In this document: piece by piece, positions 24,506 through 31,488 of the stretch
Layout of the letters: every line of letters starts with the position of its first letter
How positions within the stretch are numbered: the first letter of the stretch is position 1
Source of the DNA: an uncultured Clostridium sp.
GTDB taxonomy: Bacteria; Bacillota; Clostridia; TANB77; CAG-508
Assembly: GCA_946498265.1 (NCBI GenBank)
Contig: CAMMNR010000003.1
Location: forward strand, 1-31,488
Direction: 5' to 3'
DNA length: 31,488 nt
Notes under the pieces: model-generated
Databases searched by the model: none
Told to the model about the DNA's origin: nothing
Seen by the model: only the letters and a program-made list of their open reading frames with translations
Translations under genes and position numbers: made by a program

Positions 24506-25105
24506 TTATTCTTTACCAATTACATATATATCAAAATTATATTTGTTTATATTTTTTCCATCTTTAGTATCTTCCATATCTTCTGTATTATTCACACTAT
24601 ATTCCCATATCCAGTTTACTTTTATAATCTCTTGCTTATTAGCCTCTATAGTTCCTGCTAATACTTTTTCTAATTCTTCTAATGATGTATATTTATTTTC
24701 ATCATTTTGTATATAAAATATCAAGTTTTTGGGTTTTGTATTTTTACTCACAAATCTAACATTATATTTAGAATTTTTATTTGACTTTAATATAATATAA
24801 AAATGTCCTTGTGTTCCTGGTGCAATTCTTTCTTTTACCAAGGTTTTTGGATTTATTGTGTCTACTAAATTTACATTTTTCATTTGCAAATTATTGTATT
24901 TTACATCAAATATATAACTTTCTTTTTCATGGTATTTGATATTATTTTTTACTTGATTATTTGAATTATTAAATATTTTAAAAAATATGAAATCATCTTG
25001 AAAAGAAGTTATAATATCTGATTTTTTTGTAAATATAAATAATATTATTCCTATTATTACTAATATTATTATACTTATTATAATTATAATATTTTTCTTT
25101 CTCAT
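24506..25105 (-). CDS. TasA-like protein, membrane-anchored paralogue
   Basis: A 199-residue protein with one N-terminal hydrophobic helix (~5-26) and an outside domain. From about residue 68 it aligns by eye with the first gene of the cluster (195 aa). Both share the IAPGTxGxF motif, a KPxNLxF strand, YxSxxELxxxLxGTIxAN and NWxWxY, ending in a beta strand before a charged end. It lacks the GGxTF-type cleavage region of the first gene and may stay anchored. The ATG at 25105 has AGGAG 6 bases upstream and starts 18 bases after the preceding stop. Likely a minor subunit or anchor of a TasA/camelysin-type fibre; inferred from family and operon. Confidence 0.72.
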   Translation of the reverse strand: MRKKNIIIIISIIILVIIGIILFIFTKKSDIITSFQDDFIFFKIFNNSNNQVKNNIKYHEKESYIFDVKYNNLQMKNVNLVDTINPKTLVKERIAPGTQGHFYIILKSNKNSKYNVRFVSKNTKPKNLIFYIQNDENKYTSLEELEKVLAGTIEANKQEIIKVNWIWEYSVNNTEDMEDTKDGKNINKYNFDIYVIGKE

Positions 25106-25123
25106 GTTTTCTCCTAGTTTGGT

Positions 25124-25630
25124 TTAAATATGTTCATTTTGTTCTGAATGTACTTTTATTTGCACATCTTGGATTATTTCTTCTGTAGAGGTAGATTTTG
25201 TTTTATCATAAATTATTTCTAATCTATAACTTTGTTCTTCTTTTTTGTTTTTTGCTAATTGTATTTCTTGTGTTTTATTATTGGATAATGGTATTTCTTG
25301 ATTGTCTTTATACATTTTAAATGATATTGTTTCATCATATTTTGATATAACTTCAATCCAATATTTTTGTTCTATTTGATTTATCTCATTTTGCTCATTA
25401 TAATTTTTTATTTTAAAATCATAATATCCTGTATTTTTTATTGAAGTTATATCTATACTTGGATTATTTTCGACAATCATTATGGGCTCTGCAATTTGTG
25501 TAGTTGTATTTACTTTTACATTTGCCATTCCCTTACCTATGCTATAACCTGTAAAAAATAGAATAATTACTATTATTGTTACAATGATTAATGTCAGTGT
25601 TCTTCCATTTTTTATTTTAATCAATTTCAT
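25124..25630 (-). CDS. Membrane-anchored protein of SipW-type cluster
   Basis: A 168-residue protein with a basic start, one membrane helix (~12-31) and an all-beta-looking outside domain. Features include DFKIKNYNEQNEINQIEQKYWIEV-like strands and a KVHSEQ ending, a pattern found in small proteins encoded beside SipW-type peptidases in gut Clostridia (recalled, not searched). No enzyme motif is visible. GGAG lies 8 bases before the ATG at 25630. It sits between the signal peptidase and the second TasA-like gene, all in one direction with short gaps. Probably part of the same fibre or surface assembly; exact role unknown. Confidence 0.65.
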   Translation of the reverse strand: MKLIKIKNGRTLTLIIVTIIVIILFFTGYSIGKGMANVKVNTTTQIAEPIMIVENNPSIDITSIKNTGYYDFKIKNYNEQNEINQIEQKYWIEVISKYDETISFKMYKDNQEIPLSNNKTQEIQLAKNKKEEQSYRLEIIYDKTKSTSTEEIIQDVQIKVHSEQNEHI

Positions 25631-25672
25631 CCTCTTCTCCTTTTCTCTCAGATTTATTTTATATAAATTACA

Positions 25673-26092
25673 CTAAAATTTTAGTTTTACTATTACTTTT
25701 CCTGAGATTTGGGAATATGTAACTTTTTCTTCATCTTTTGTATTGTTATTATCTCCTTTCGTACAAAATTCATTTTCACATTTTTCTATAATTCTATGTG
25801 TTATGAAATTTCCGCTTTCATCTACAAAAGTAATGATATCTCCTATATTATATTCTTTTTCTTTTTTTATAATTATGATATCATCTTTCTCAAATTCTGG
25901 TATCATACTATTTGATGAAATTCTAAGAATTTGTATTCCAAATGGATTGATATTAATATTTTTTGAAAAAAAGTTTAAATATATGATTACAAAAATAGAA
26001 AATAAAACAGAAATAAATAATATATTATATAATCTTTTTTTTGACTTTAATCTATCGATTTTTTTATTCTCTTTTAATTTTTTCTTATGCAT
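25673..26092 (-). CDS. sipW: SipW-type (ER-type) signal peptidase I
   Basis: A 139-residue membrane protease of family S26B, which removes signal peptides from TasA/camelysin-type substrates. One N-terminal helix (~21-42) precedes the catalytic domain. The nucleophile is S62 in SNSMIPEF. The base position is H99 in FITHRII, not the Lys of housekeeping SipS/LepB enzymes; KGDNNN with D114 is the third conserved box. Ser/His chemistry and the short length define the SipW type. The ATG at 26092 overlaps the end of the upstream TasA-like gene by 8 bases, a strong sign of coupled translation and a substrate-enzyme pair. Only one helix is seen, where B. subtilis SipW also has a C-terminal one. Confidence 0.9.
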   Translation of the reverse strand: MHKKKLKENKKIDRLKSKKRLYNILFISVLFSIFVIIYLNFFSKNININPFGIQILRISSNSMIPEFEKDDIIIIKKEKEYNIGDIITFVDESGNFITHRIIEKCENEFCTKGDNNNTKDEEKVTYSQISGKVIVKLKF

Positions 26093-26672
26093 TTGGCATT
26101 ACTTGGGTTCCTGAAACTATTACATTAAATGTATAATTAGCTATATCTTTGGCATTTTGCGTATCTATTTGGTCATTGGTTGCAATTTCTTCTGCATTTT
26201 CCCCTGTTTCATATGCCCATTTCCAATTTATATTTAATGTTTTTGTTTTTTCTTGATCATTTGCATTTATAGTGCCTTTTAAATCCTCTTGTAATTCTGT
26301 GATAGAATTATATTCTTTTTCATTATATATAAATTTTAAATTTTGAGGTTTAGTACTTTCATTTTCAAATTTTATTGTATAATTAATTCCTACATCTGAA
26401 CCACTTCCATCAACTACTATTTTGAAAGTTCCTTCTGTTCCTGGTGCTATTTTGTTATCAATTAGAGTTTCGTTGTTACATGTAGATGCTAAATTTATTG
26501 TTTGAATTTCTTCATCTTGTCCATTTACTTTAAAACTCCATCTTGCAACTTCTGCAATTCCTTCTCCTCTTACTTCTGTTATATATTTTGAAAATGTTTG
26601 TCCTCCTATAAAAGACAATACTAGAGCTATTAAAATAGCTAATAATAATATAATTTTTTTACTTTTACTCAA
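26085..26672 (-). CDS. TasA/camelysin-like secreted protein with SipW-type signal
   Basis: A 195-residue secreted protein. The N-terminus MSKSKKIILLLAILI leads to SFIGGQTFSKYITEVRG, the kind of GGxTF(A/S)xF cleavage region processed by SipW. The mature domain carries RWSFKVNG, IAPGTEGTFKI, KPQNLKF, LKGTINAN and NWKWAYE, and resembles TasA/CalY beta-sandwich fibre proteins. It is first in a four-gene operon with its peptidase, an anchored protein and a paralogue. The start is TTG at 26672: GGAGG lies 9 bases before it, and the nearer ATG runs into a stop after three codons. A consensus promoter stands ~150 bases upstream. Confidence 0.8.
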   Translation of the reverse strand: MSKSKKIILLLAILIALVLSFIGGQTFSKYITEVRGEGIAEVARWSFKVNGQDEEIQTINLASTCNNETLIDNKIAPGTEGTFKIVVDGSGSDVGINYTIKFENESTKPQNLKFIYNEKEYNSITELQEDLKGTINANDQEKTKTLNINWKWAYETGENAEEIATNDQIDTQNAKDIANYTFNVIVSGTQVMPNA

Positions 26673-26819
26673 ATATACATTCCTCCTTGTTATTTAATTT
26701 TTTTCTTTTTTGATTTTTTACGACTTTTAATTTTTTGCTGTAGTATTAAAACTACTACTATTTGAATAAAATTTTAAGACTATAAATAAAATTATAGAAT
26801 AATGTGAAGATGTAATTAG

Positions 26820-26848
26820 ATTATAAATTCTATTTTTTGATTTGTCAA
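26820..26848 (-). promoter_or_regulatory. Consensus promoter of TasA/SipW-like operon, with ~140-base leader
   Basis: Minus-strand TTGACA (26848-26843), 17 bases, TATAAT (26825-26820): a perfect sigma-A consensus. The start would lie near 26812, giving an untranslated leader of ~140 bases with a 6-bp hairpin (26739-26757, GTAGTA / TACTAC). The perfect promoter implies high basal activity or control by a repressor or through the leader. Apart from this promoter and leader I see nothing else clear in the 307-base gap. Confidence 0.75.
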
Positions 26849-26979
26849 CATAATTTAAATTATTTCCTTAACTTTTCATCGCAAAATTCGACAAAATGTG
26901 AGTTCAGAAAGTTATAATTATAAAAAATCTATAATGATATCTTTGTTTTTTTCAATTATGTAACTTCAACTTTATTTTT

Positions 26980-28017
26980 CTATAATTTTATTATTTGTTC
27001 TTTGGTTAATCCTGTCATTCTTATAATAAAATCTATATCTACTTTTTCTTCTAACATTTTCTTTGCTATACTTAATTTTCCTTCTTTGATCCCTTCTTTG
27101 ATTCCCTCTTTCTTTCCTTCTATAATACCTCTTGCTAATCCCCTATTTTCTCCATCCTTTATTGCTTTTAATCTATCTCTTCTTAATACCTCTTTTGCGT
27201 GCATCATTTCAATTCCTCCCTTTCCTTCTTTTATTATTTTTTCTTTCAATTCTTCTAAAGTTTCTTTGTTTATTTCATCTTCTAATAAATAATCAATTAT
27301 TTCTAGAAATTTCTTTTTATCTTCTTCTCTATTTAAATTGTTATATGTTTGTTCTATTGTTTCCATTATTTCATCTGTATTTTTTAATCTTTCTATTATT
27401 GATATCTTTGAAATAAATAAATCGTCTTTTATTGCTTTTTCTTTATCTCTTATATCTATTAGATTATATCCTGTTATTGTTTCTACCTTTTTTATAGTTT
27501 CAAATTCCACTTGCATTTCTGTTACTTCTTGTTTTGCATTCCATACTTTTTCTCCTGTATATATAACTATAGGAATTACAGTTGGTATTCCTACCTTTTC
27601 TATTTGTCCTTTTATATTTTTTATTCTTCCTCTAATTATTTCCATACTGTATTCTAATATTCTGTATGCCATTTTTTTGTCCACTTTTGTTTGATGTTCT
27701 ATTAAGAAAAATATTTCTTTTCCCTTAATTTTATATACTATATCTGCTTCTTTTTCTTCATATGTTTTTGTTATATATCTTGTTTCATATTTTTCTAAAT
27801 CTCGCATATTTAATTTTGTTTTAGGTTTTATATATGTATTAATTATTTTTGTCACTTCTTTTTTATCATTTAATATATCTCTAAATATTTTGTCATGTTT
27901 ATTATGATTGTTCTTTTCTTGAGTTAGATATTTTTCTTCATCTTCTCTTAGTTTGTATGCATTTTTTTCTATTATTTTATAAATTTTCAAATAATCTTTT
28001 AATGTGTATATTATCAA
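26980..28017 (-). CDS. Rpn-family recombination-promoting nuclease / putative transposase-like (PD-(D/E)XK)
   Basis: A 345-residue protein of the Rpn/YhgA-like PD-(D/E)XK group. E. coli Rpn proteins are DNA endonucleases that raise RecA-independent recombination. Visible: HDKIFRDIL near 40, KEADIVYKIKGKEIFFLIEHQTK (Asp ... Glu-x-Gln active site, ~88-110), PTVIPIVIYTGEKVW, and a C-terminal run of GIIEGKKEGIKEGIKEGK repeats, the typical variable tail, ending in a MTGLTKEQI helix-turn-helix-like segment. Start is TTG at 28017, with GGAGG about 7 bases upstream. It has its own promoter and terminator surroundings, so it is a separate unit between two surface-protein operons. Despite database names it is not a complete transposon. 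Confidence 0.85.
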   Translation of the reverse strand: MIIYTLKDYLKIYKIIEKNAYKLREDEEKYLTQEKNNHNKHDKIFRDILNDKKEVTKIINTYIKPKTKLNMRDLEKYETRYITKTYEEKEADIVYKIKGKEIFFLIEHQTKVDKKMAYRILEYSMEIIRGRIKNIKGQIEKVGIPTVIPIVIYTGEKVWNAKQEVTEMQVEFETIKKVETITGYNLIDIRDKEKAIKDDLFISKISIIERLKNTDEIMETIEQTYNNLNREEDKKKFLEIIDYLLEDEINKETLEELKEKIIKEGKGGIEMMHAKEVLRRDRLKAIKDGENRGLARGIIEGKKEGIKEGIKEGKLSIAKKMLEEKVDIDFIIRMTGLTKEQIIKL

Positions 28018-28214
28018 ATTTTACCTCCTTATTATATTTTGTTTTTTATTATTGATCAACGTTTATTTATTAGTAAATATTCTTTTTTACTACCTCCTTT
28101 ACTTTTTTTCTCTTTTTTTCTTCTTTTTTCTTATTTTTGGAATTTTTTTAGAATTTATAGATATAAATTTTTAAATAATAATTGAAAAAATAATCAAGTT
28201 ACATAATCTATATT

Positions 28215-28244
28215 TTTATAACATTTTTTACTTATATATGTCAA
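28215..28244 (-). promoter_or_regulatory. Promoter of Rpn-like gene
   Basis: Minus-strand TTGACA (28244-28239), 18 bases, TATAAA (28220-28215). The leader to the TTG start is about 190 bases, purine-rich, and contains an extra AAAGGAGGT ribosome-site-like sequence near 28091-28100 with no usable start codon behind it. Confidence 0.55.
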
Positions 28245-28260
28245 TACTTTTTAATAAATC

Positions 28261-28308
28261 AAAAAAATAATCTCAGATTTTGTTTTCTTAAAACCTAAGA
28301 TTATTTTT
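28261..28308 (-). terminator. Terminator of the FGE-fold / anchored protein operon
   Basis: An 11-bp stem AAAAATAATCT / AGATTATTTTT with a 24-base loop. On the minus strand the stem runs straight into a seven-T tail. It lies 45 bases after the stop of the 164-residue gene, directly next to the GTGCCAAAA palindrome. Confidence 0.7.
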
Positions 28309-28337
28309 GTGCCAAAATAGTCCGTCCCTTTTGGCAC
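28309..28337. repeat. GTGCCAAAA palindrome with GTCCC loop
   Basis: A perfect 9-bp inverted repeat GTGCCAAAA / TTTTGGCAC (28309-28317, 28329-28337) around the 11-base loop TAGTCCGTCCC. The GTGCCAAA ends and GTCCC core are those of the much longer element at 9300-9483, so this looks like a minimal copy of the same family. It abuts the terminator at 28261-28308. Confidence 0.85.
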
Positions 28338-28352
28338 ATCGATTTTTTGTAT

Positions 28353-28847
28353 TTATTTTGTACTAACAAGAAAGTCATATGCTTCTACATAATCAGAAGT
28401 TGTTGATATATTTAATTGAGTTGTTGCACCAACTTCTAACTCATTTATTATTCCTGTTATTTTTGCTATTTCACTTCTATCTTCTCTTACTAAAGTTATT
28501 TCTATTTGTTTTACTGGTGTTTTTGCTCCTGAATTGTTTGTTACATCTGCCAAGAGTGTTGTCATTCCTCCTTCTGTTGTTAGTTGTATATTTGATATTT
28601 GTAATCCATCTATTTCTTTTGCTTCATTTAGTTTTGTACTTTTGTTTATTTTTATTCCATCTTCTATTTCTTCTACATAACTCTCTTGACTACTACTTTG
28701 ATTTTGGTTTAACTCTTCTTCTTTTGTCTTTTTACTATTTTGTGATAGTGTTGTTATTAATATTATTCCTATAATAATTAAGATTATTATTGCTCCTAAT
28801 GCTAGTATTGTTTTTCTTTTTTTCTTGTTTACATCTTTTTTATTCAA
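28353..28847 (-). CDS. Membrane-anchored protein with FxLYD-like outside domain
   Basis: A 164-residue protein: basic N-terminus, one membrane helix (~14-34), a Gln/Ser/Glu-rich spacer (~36-65), then a compact beta domain. The domain segment DGLQISNIQLTTEGGMTTLLA, with VTNNSGAKTPVKQIEITLV following, resembles FxLYD/DUF3324-type Ig-like domains that describe changes along an extracellular strand pair. Start is TTG at 28847 with GGAGGAG upstream. It follows the large FGE-fold gene by 20 bases and so is co-expressed with it; it may help hold or present that surface protein. The function is inferred only from topology and position. Confidence 0.72.
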   Translation of the reverse strand: MNKKDVNKKKRKTILALGAIIILIIIGIILITTLSQNSKKTKEEELNQNQSSSQESYVEEIEDGIKINKSTKLNEAKEIDGLQISNIQLTTEGGMTTLLADVTNNSGAKTPVKQIEITLVREDRSEIAKITGIINELEVGATTQLNISTTSDYVEAYDFLVSTK

Positions 28848-28867
28848 GATTTCTCCTCCTTTGTTTT

Positions 28868-31488
28868 TTATTTTACATAAAGTGAAATACGTGAACCAAT
28901 AGAGTAGGTGGCAGTAGCTGTAGGAGGGTAGCTATTGCGACCACTAGTAGGAGTTAAACCTACAGCACTGTAGTCTCCACCACGAAAGAAACGTTCACTG
29001 GACGAGTTGCCCTCTGTGGTCCACTCCCTAACATTTGAGCTTAAGTCAAATATGTTATTCATTATGTCACTTCCAAACTCTCCTGTTTTTTCTCTTATAT
29101 CTGTGTGATTTCCTGTCGCTACTGTCACTTTTTCCCTATCTGCTCCTTTTAATATATGATTTAACATTGCATCATATTGGCTTCCTGTTATCATGCTACT
29201 TTTTACACTTGAACTTGTGTGATATGGATTTTTTTCATAATTACTGTCTTGACTTAAATACATTTTGTACCAGTCTATATATGCCATTGGTTGCTCTCCT
29301 ATTACTGATTTTACTACTGTTCCATTTGTGCTATTTGTTCCTTCTTCTGTAAATAAACTTGTTTCATATCTTCCTACATAAAATCCTCCATATTTTTTTA
29401 TACTTTCTACCATTTCTGTATATCTGTTATTTAGATATTCTCCCATTTCAGTTGCACTATTTATTCCTATTTCACTTAGTTTGTTGTAATTTACAGCATC
29501 ATATTGACTTCCTATTGTATATACCCATGATGTATTATTTGTTCCTGTTATCAATGTTGGCTCTCTCCATGAATTTGTTCCTAATCCTCCTGATGCATAT
29601 CTATTTGACTCTGTTCCTGAGAAAGTATATGATAATCCTTCAAAATATTGTTCTTTACTTTCCTCGTTATATCCTGACTGATATTTTACCATTGGTTTGT
29701 AATCTTCTTTTATTTCTGTTTTTCCATCCCATACTACATTTTCTACTGGTATCCATACATATTGGTTTTCTTGTTCATCTTCTATTACTAATCCATTTGC
29801 TATTTTATTTGTTAGACTTGAGGTTGATACTCTAAATCCTGCTGGGATATATGCTGTTCCTACTATTTCTTCTTGTCCTTCTTCTCCTTCTACTGGTTTT
29901 GTTTCTTTATCTTCATATTTTGTTGTTTCTTCATATATTTCTGAAAATGTTTCTAATTCTGTTATATTTGTTGTTAAATAATATGGGGTTACATTTATTC
30001 CATCATATATTCTTGTGTACACATTATCTCCAACTGATAGTCCTTGTACAGTTTGACCTGTAGCCCATTCTCCATTTGCTTGATATCCTGTTTGTCCTCC
30101 TTTATCTATTTGATATTGTATATAATATCCTTCATTTTCAAAGTTTGTTTCTTTGCTTATTTCATAATAGGCCCTTCCATCTCCTTCTTTTCCCCATACT
30201 TTTTCTTGTATTATTGCTCCTTCTTGTACATCTAATATTTCTGTCATTATTTTTCCTGTATATATTACTGTTGTTTTTCCTGCTCCATTTGTTACTTCTA
30301 TTTTTATATAATATGGCTGATTTTGGGTTAATTCTTGGAACACATTTGAATTTCCATATGATTCTACTGTACTTAATATATCTGTTTCTTCAAAACTACT
30401 ATCTTCAAAATCTTTTAGACTTAGTGAATATTTGTATTTATCTATTCCTGATTCACTATCTATTGCATCTACTTTTACTTCTATATTGTTTGTTCCTTTT
30501 TTTATTTCTTTTATTTCAACTTCTGGTGGTGTTGTATCTTCTGTGTTTGATATATATAATGTCATTCTTGTTCCTAAGAAATTTCCTGCTATTCCTTTGC
30601 CATTGCTATCTTCCGTATAATATACTGATGTAGTTAAAGGCACTCCATTATATTCACTATATGTACTTGCTGTGTATCTTCCCCATTTACTATTTGTATT
30701 TCCTGCTGTACTTCCCCCCATTCTTCTTCCACTAGGATTTGCTGTCTGTGTCCACTCTGTCACATTACTACTTAAATCAAATATGTTTTTTGCTAAGTCA
30801 TTTGTATAGCTTCCTGTTATTGCTACTGCATCTGTATGATTTCCTGTTACTTCTGTTATAAAACTTTTAGTTTTTTCATCTTTTAACATCCAATTCATTA
30901 TTGCATCCCATTGACTTCCCCATATCATACTACTTGTTACACTTTTTGAATTATAATATGGATTTTTTTCATTTATATTACTATCTTGATAATAATAATC
31001 ATTATACCATGACTTATTATTTATTGGTGTTTGTGCTATTTTTGATTGTACTATTGCATCTTTATTTGTTACTGTTCCTTCTAAACTTGTTTCATATCTT
31101 CCTACATAAAATCCTCCATATTTTTCTACACTTTGTATCATATTTGTATATTGTTCATTCATATATTGCCCAAATTCTGTGTAACTATTAAATGCATTTA
31201 CTCCACTTGTTTCTCCAAAATGCATGTTTTTATAATATACTTCCATTGTATCATATGATTTTCCTATTGCTCCATTTGTTATTATATTCCATGTATAATC
31301 TGCTCCTCCTGTTACTAATGATGGTTCTCTATATCCATTAGTTCCTAATACATTTGTTGCATTCTTTTTCTTTGACGTTGTTCCTGTAAAATCATATAAT
31401 ACACCTTCATAATATTTTTTCTTACTTTCTGCATTATATCCTTTTTGATATCTTGCCATTGCTTTTTCTTCTGAGGTTGTTGATGTGT
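28868..31488 (-). CDS. Large surface protein with two FGE/SUMF1-like (C-type-lectin fold) domains, start outside window
   Basis: At least 872 residues; the frame runs open off the right edge, so the true start and probable export signal are not visible. Order (numbered from the first internal Met at 31459): FGE/SUMF1-like domain 1 (~1-305, with GGFYVGRYETS, NIFDLSSNVTEW, GTRMTLYIS); a spacer of fibronectin/Ig-like beta repeats (~306-550, starting DTTPPEVEIKEI); domain 2 (~556-863, with YVWIPVENV, GGFYVGRYETSLF, NIFDLSSNVREW, FFRGGDY, SIGSRISLYVK). No cysteine occurs in the visible part, so formylglycine-generating chemistry is excluded; a ligand-binding lectin-like role is likely. The last ~160 bases differ sharply in base composition and codon use. 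A small anchored protein gene follows at 20 bases. Confidence 0.82.
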   Translation of the reverse strand, partial: TSTTSEEKAMARYQKGYNAESKKKYYEGVLYDFTGTTSKKKNATNVLGTNGYREPSLVTGGADYTWNIITNGAIGKSYDTMEVYYKNMHFGETSGVNAFNSYTEFGQYMNEQYTNMIQSVEKYGGFYVGRYETSLEGTVTNKDAIVQSKIAQTPINNKSWYNDYYYQDSNINEKNPYYNSKSVTSSMIWGSQWDAIMNWMLKDEKTKSFITEVTGNHTDAVAITGSYTNDLAKNIFDLSSNVTEWTQTANPSGRRMGGSTAGNTNSKWGRYTASTYSEYNGVPLTTSVYYTEDSNGKGIAGNFLGTRMTLYISNTEDTTPPEVEIKEIKKGTNNIEVKVDAIDSESGIDKYKYSLSLKDFEDSSFEETDILSTVESYGNSNVFQELTQNQPYYIKIEVTNGAGKTTVIYTGKIMTEILDVQEGAIIQEKVWGKEGDGRAYYEISKETNFENEGYYIQYQIDKGGQTGYQANGEWATGQTVQGLSVGDNVYTRIYDGINVTPYYLTTNITELETFSEIYEETTKYEDKETKPVEGEEGQEEIVGTAYIPAGFRVSTSSLTNKIANGLVIEDEQENQYVWIPVENVVWDGKTEIKEDYKPMVKYQSGYNEESKEQYFEGLSYTFSGTESNRYASGGLGTNSWREPTLITGTNNTSWVYTIGSQYDAVNYNKLSEIGINSATEMGEYLNNRYTEMVESIKKYGGFYVGRYETSLFTEEGTNSTNGTVVKSVIGEQPMAYIDWYKMYLSQDSNYEKNPYHTSSSVKSSMITGSQYDAMLNHILKGADREKVTVATGNHTDIREKTGEFGSDIMNNIFDLSSNVREWTTEGNSSSERFFRGGDYSAVGLTPTSGRNSYPPTATATYSIGSRISLYVK
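28881..29040 (-). other. Candidate diversity-generating retroelement variable region at 3' end of FGE-fold gene
   Basis: By hand count 78 of these 160 bases are G or C, against roughly 27-30% in the rest of the gene. Codons rare elsewhere in the window (CGT, CGC, TCG, TCC, GGC, GCC, ACC) appear only here, while the equivalent end of domain 1 (~30550-30790) is AT-rich like its surroundings. The stretch encodes EWTTEGNSSSERFFRGGDY up to SIGSRISLYVK, exactly the ligand-loop end of a C-type-lectin-fold domain, which is where retroelements diversify such genes. Several variable-looking codons end in C or T (GAC, TAC, AGT, GCT, AGC, GCC, ACC), as expected from adenine-mutated AAC/AAT codons. No template repeat or reverse transcriptase is in the window; recent recombination is the alternative. 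Confidence 0.5.

Noticed and set aside
26980..28017. Complete transposon
   Set aside because: The gene is Rpn-like, but no terminal inverted repeats or target duplications bound it; it has an ordinary promoter.
29035..31191. Many open frames on the plus strand (e.g. 29359-29835, 30076-30633, 11410-12609)
   Set aside because: They are opposite clear minus-strand genes, are rich in Leu/Phe/Tyr/Ser as expected from antisense of AT-rich genes, and lack ribosome sites.
1..31488. CRISPR array
   Set aside because: No regularly spaced direct repeats with unique spacers; the only tandem units are the three 18-bp coding repeats in the secD-like gene and the 22-base units inside the 9300 foldback.
1..31488. 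tRNA or rRNA genes
   Set aside because: No tRNA-like cloverleaf with a GTTCNANNC arm and no rRNA-like G+C-rich block was seen in the intergenic spaces.
28868..31488. Active formylglycine-generating or sulfatase-modifying enzyme
   Set aside because: The visible protein has no cysteine, so the catalytic pair is absent; the fold similarity alone does not support enzyme activity.

Overview
The window is very AT-rich chromosomal DNA in which every supported gene lies on the minus strand. The long open frames on the plus strand are shadows of these genes. Strong GGAGG-type ribosome binding sites, frequent TTG starts, TTGACA/TATAAT promoters, the sepF-divIVA and mutL-miaA neighbourhoods, a SipW-type signal peptidase and prepilin-like leaders point to a Bacillota, class Clostridia-like bacterium. 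The overall style (extreme AT bias, a GVTLIALVITI-type leader, FGE-fold surface proteins) resembles uncultured gut Clostridia. That placement is an inference, not a measurement.

Layout from right to left, which is the direction of transcription. At 31488-28353 is a large cysteine-free surface protein with two FGE/SUMF1 (C-type-lectin-like) domains, cut by the window edge, and a small anchored protein. At 28017-26980 is an Rpn/PD-(D/E)XK nuclease-like gene with its own promoter. At 26672-24506 is a four-gene TasA/SipW-type secretion cluster behind a consensus promoter: two related TasA-like proteins, a Ser/His signal peptidase and an anchored protein. At 24314-18452 are an HD phosphohydrolase, a divergent SecD/SecF pair, mutL and a small membrane protein. 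These are followed by miaA, an HlyD-like adaptor, sepF and divIVA (18398-15022), then rsmD, a coiled-coil gene and an ftsK/spoIIIE translocase (14809-11142). Next come an unrecognised coiled-coil protein, a beta-CASP metallo-beta-lactamase nuclease and a GH15 glucoamylase-like enzyme (11074-5659). Last is the glycolytic run gap, pgk, tpiA, gpmI, interrupted by a pilin-like gene and a Uma2 nuclease-like gene.

Three signals stand out. First, the last ~160 bases of the FGE-fold gene are about 49% G+C with alien codon choice inside an AT-rich gene, which is what a diversity-generating retroelement variable region would look like. No reverse transcriptase or template repeat is in the window. Second, the promoters of sepF and rsmD each carry four hexamer half-sites (TGTAAT-like) at an exact 11-base period just upstream of the -35 box. 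This is the signature of an OmpR/PhoB-family regulator and matches the WalR consensus. Third, intergenic spaces carry a set of foldback elements built from GTCCC/GGGAC and GTGCCAAA motifs, one of which supplies the stop codon of the secF-like gene. The SecD/SecF pair has also lost the acidic residues expected in its proton-conducting membrane segments.
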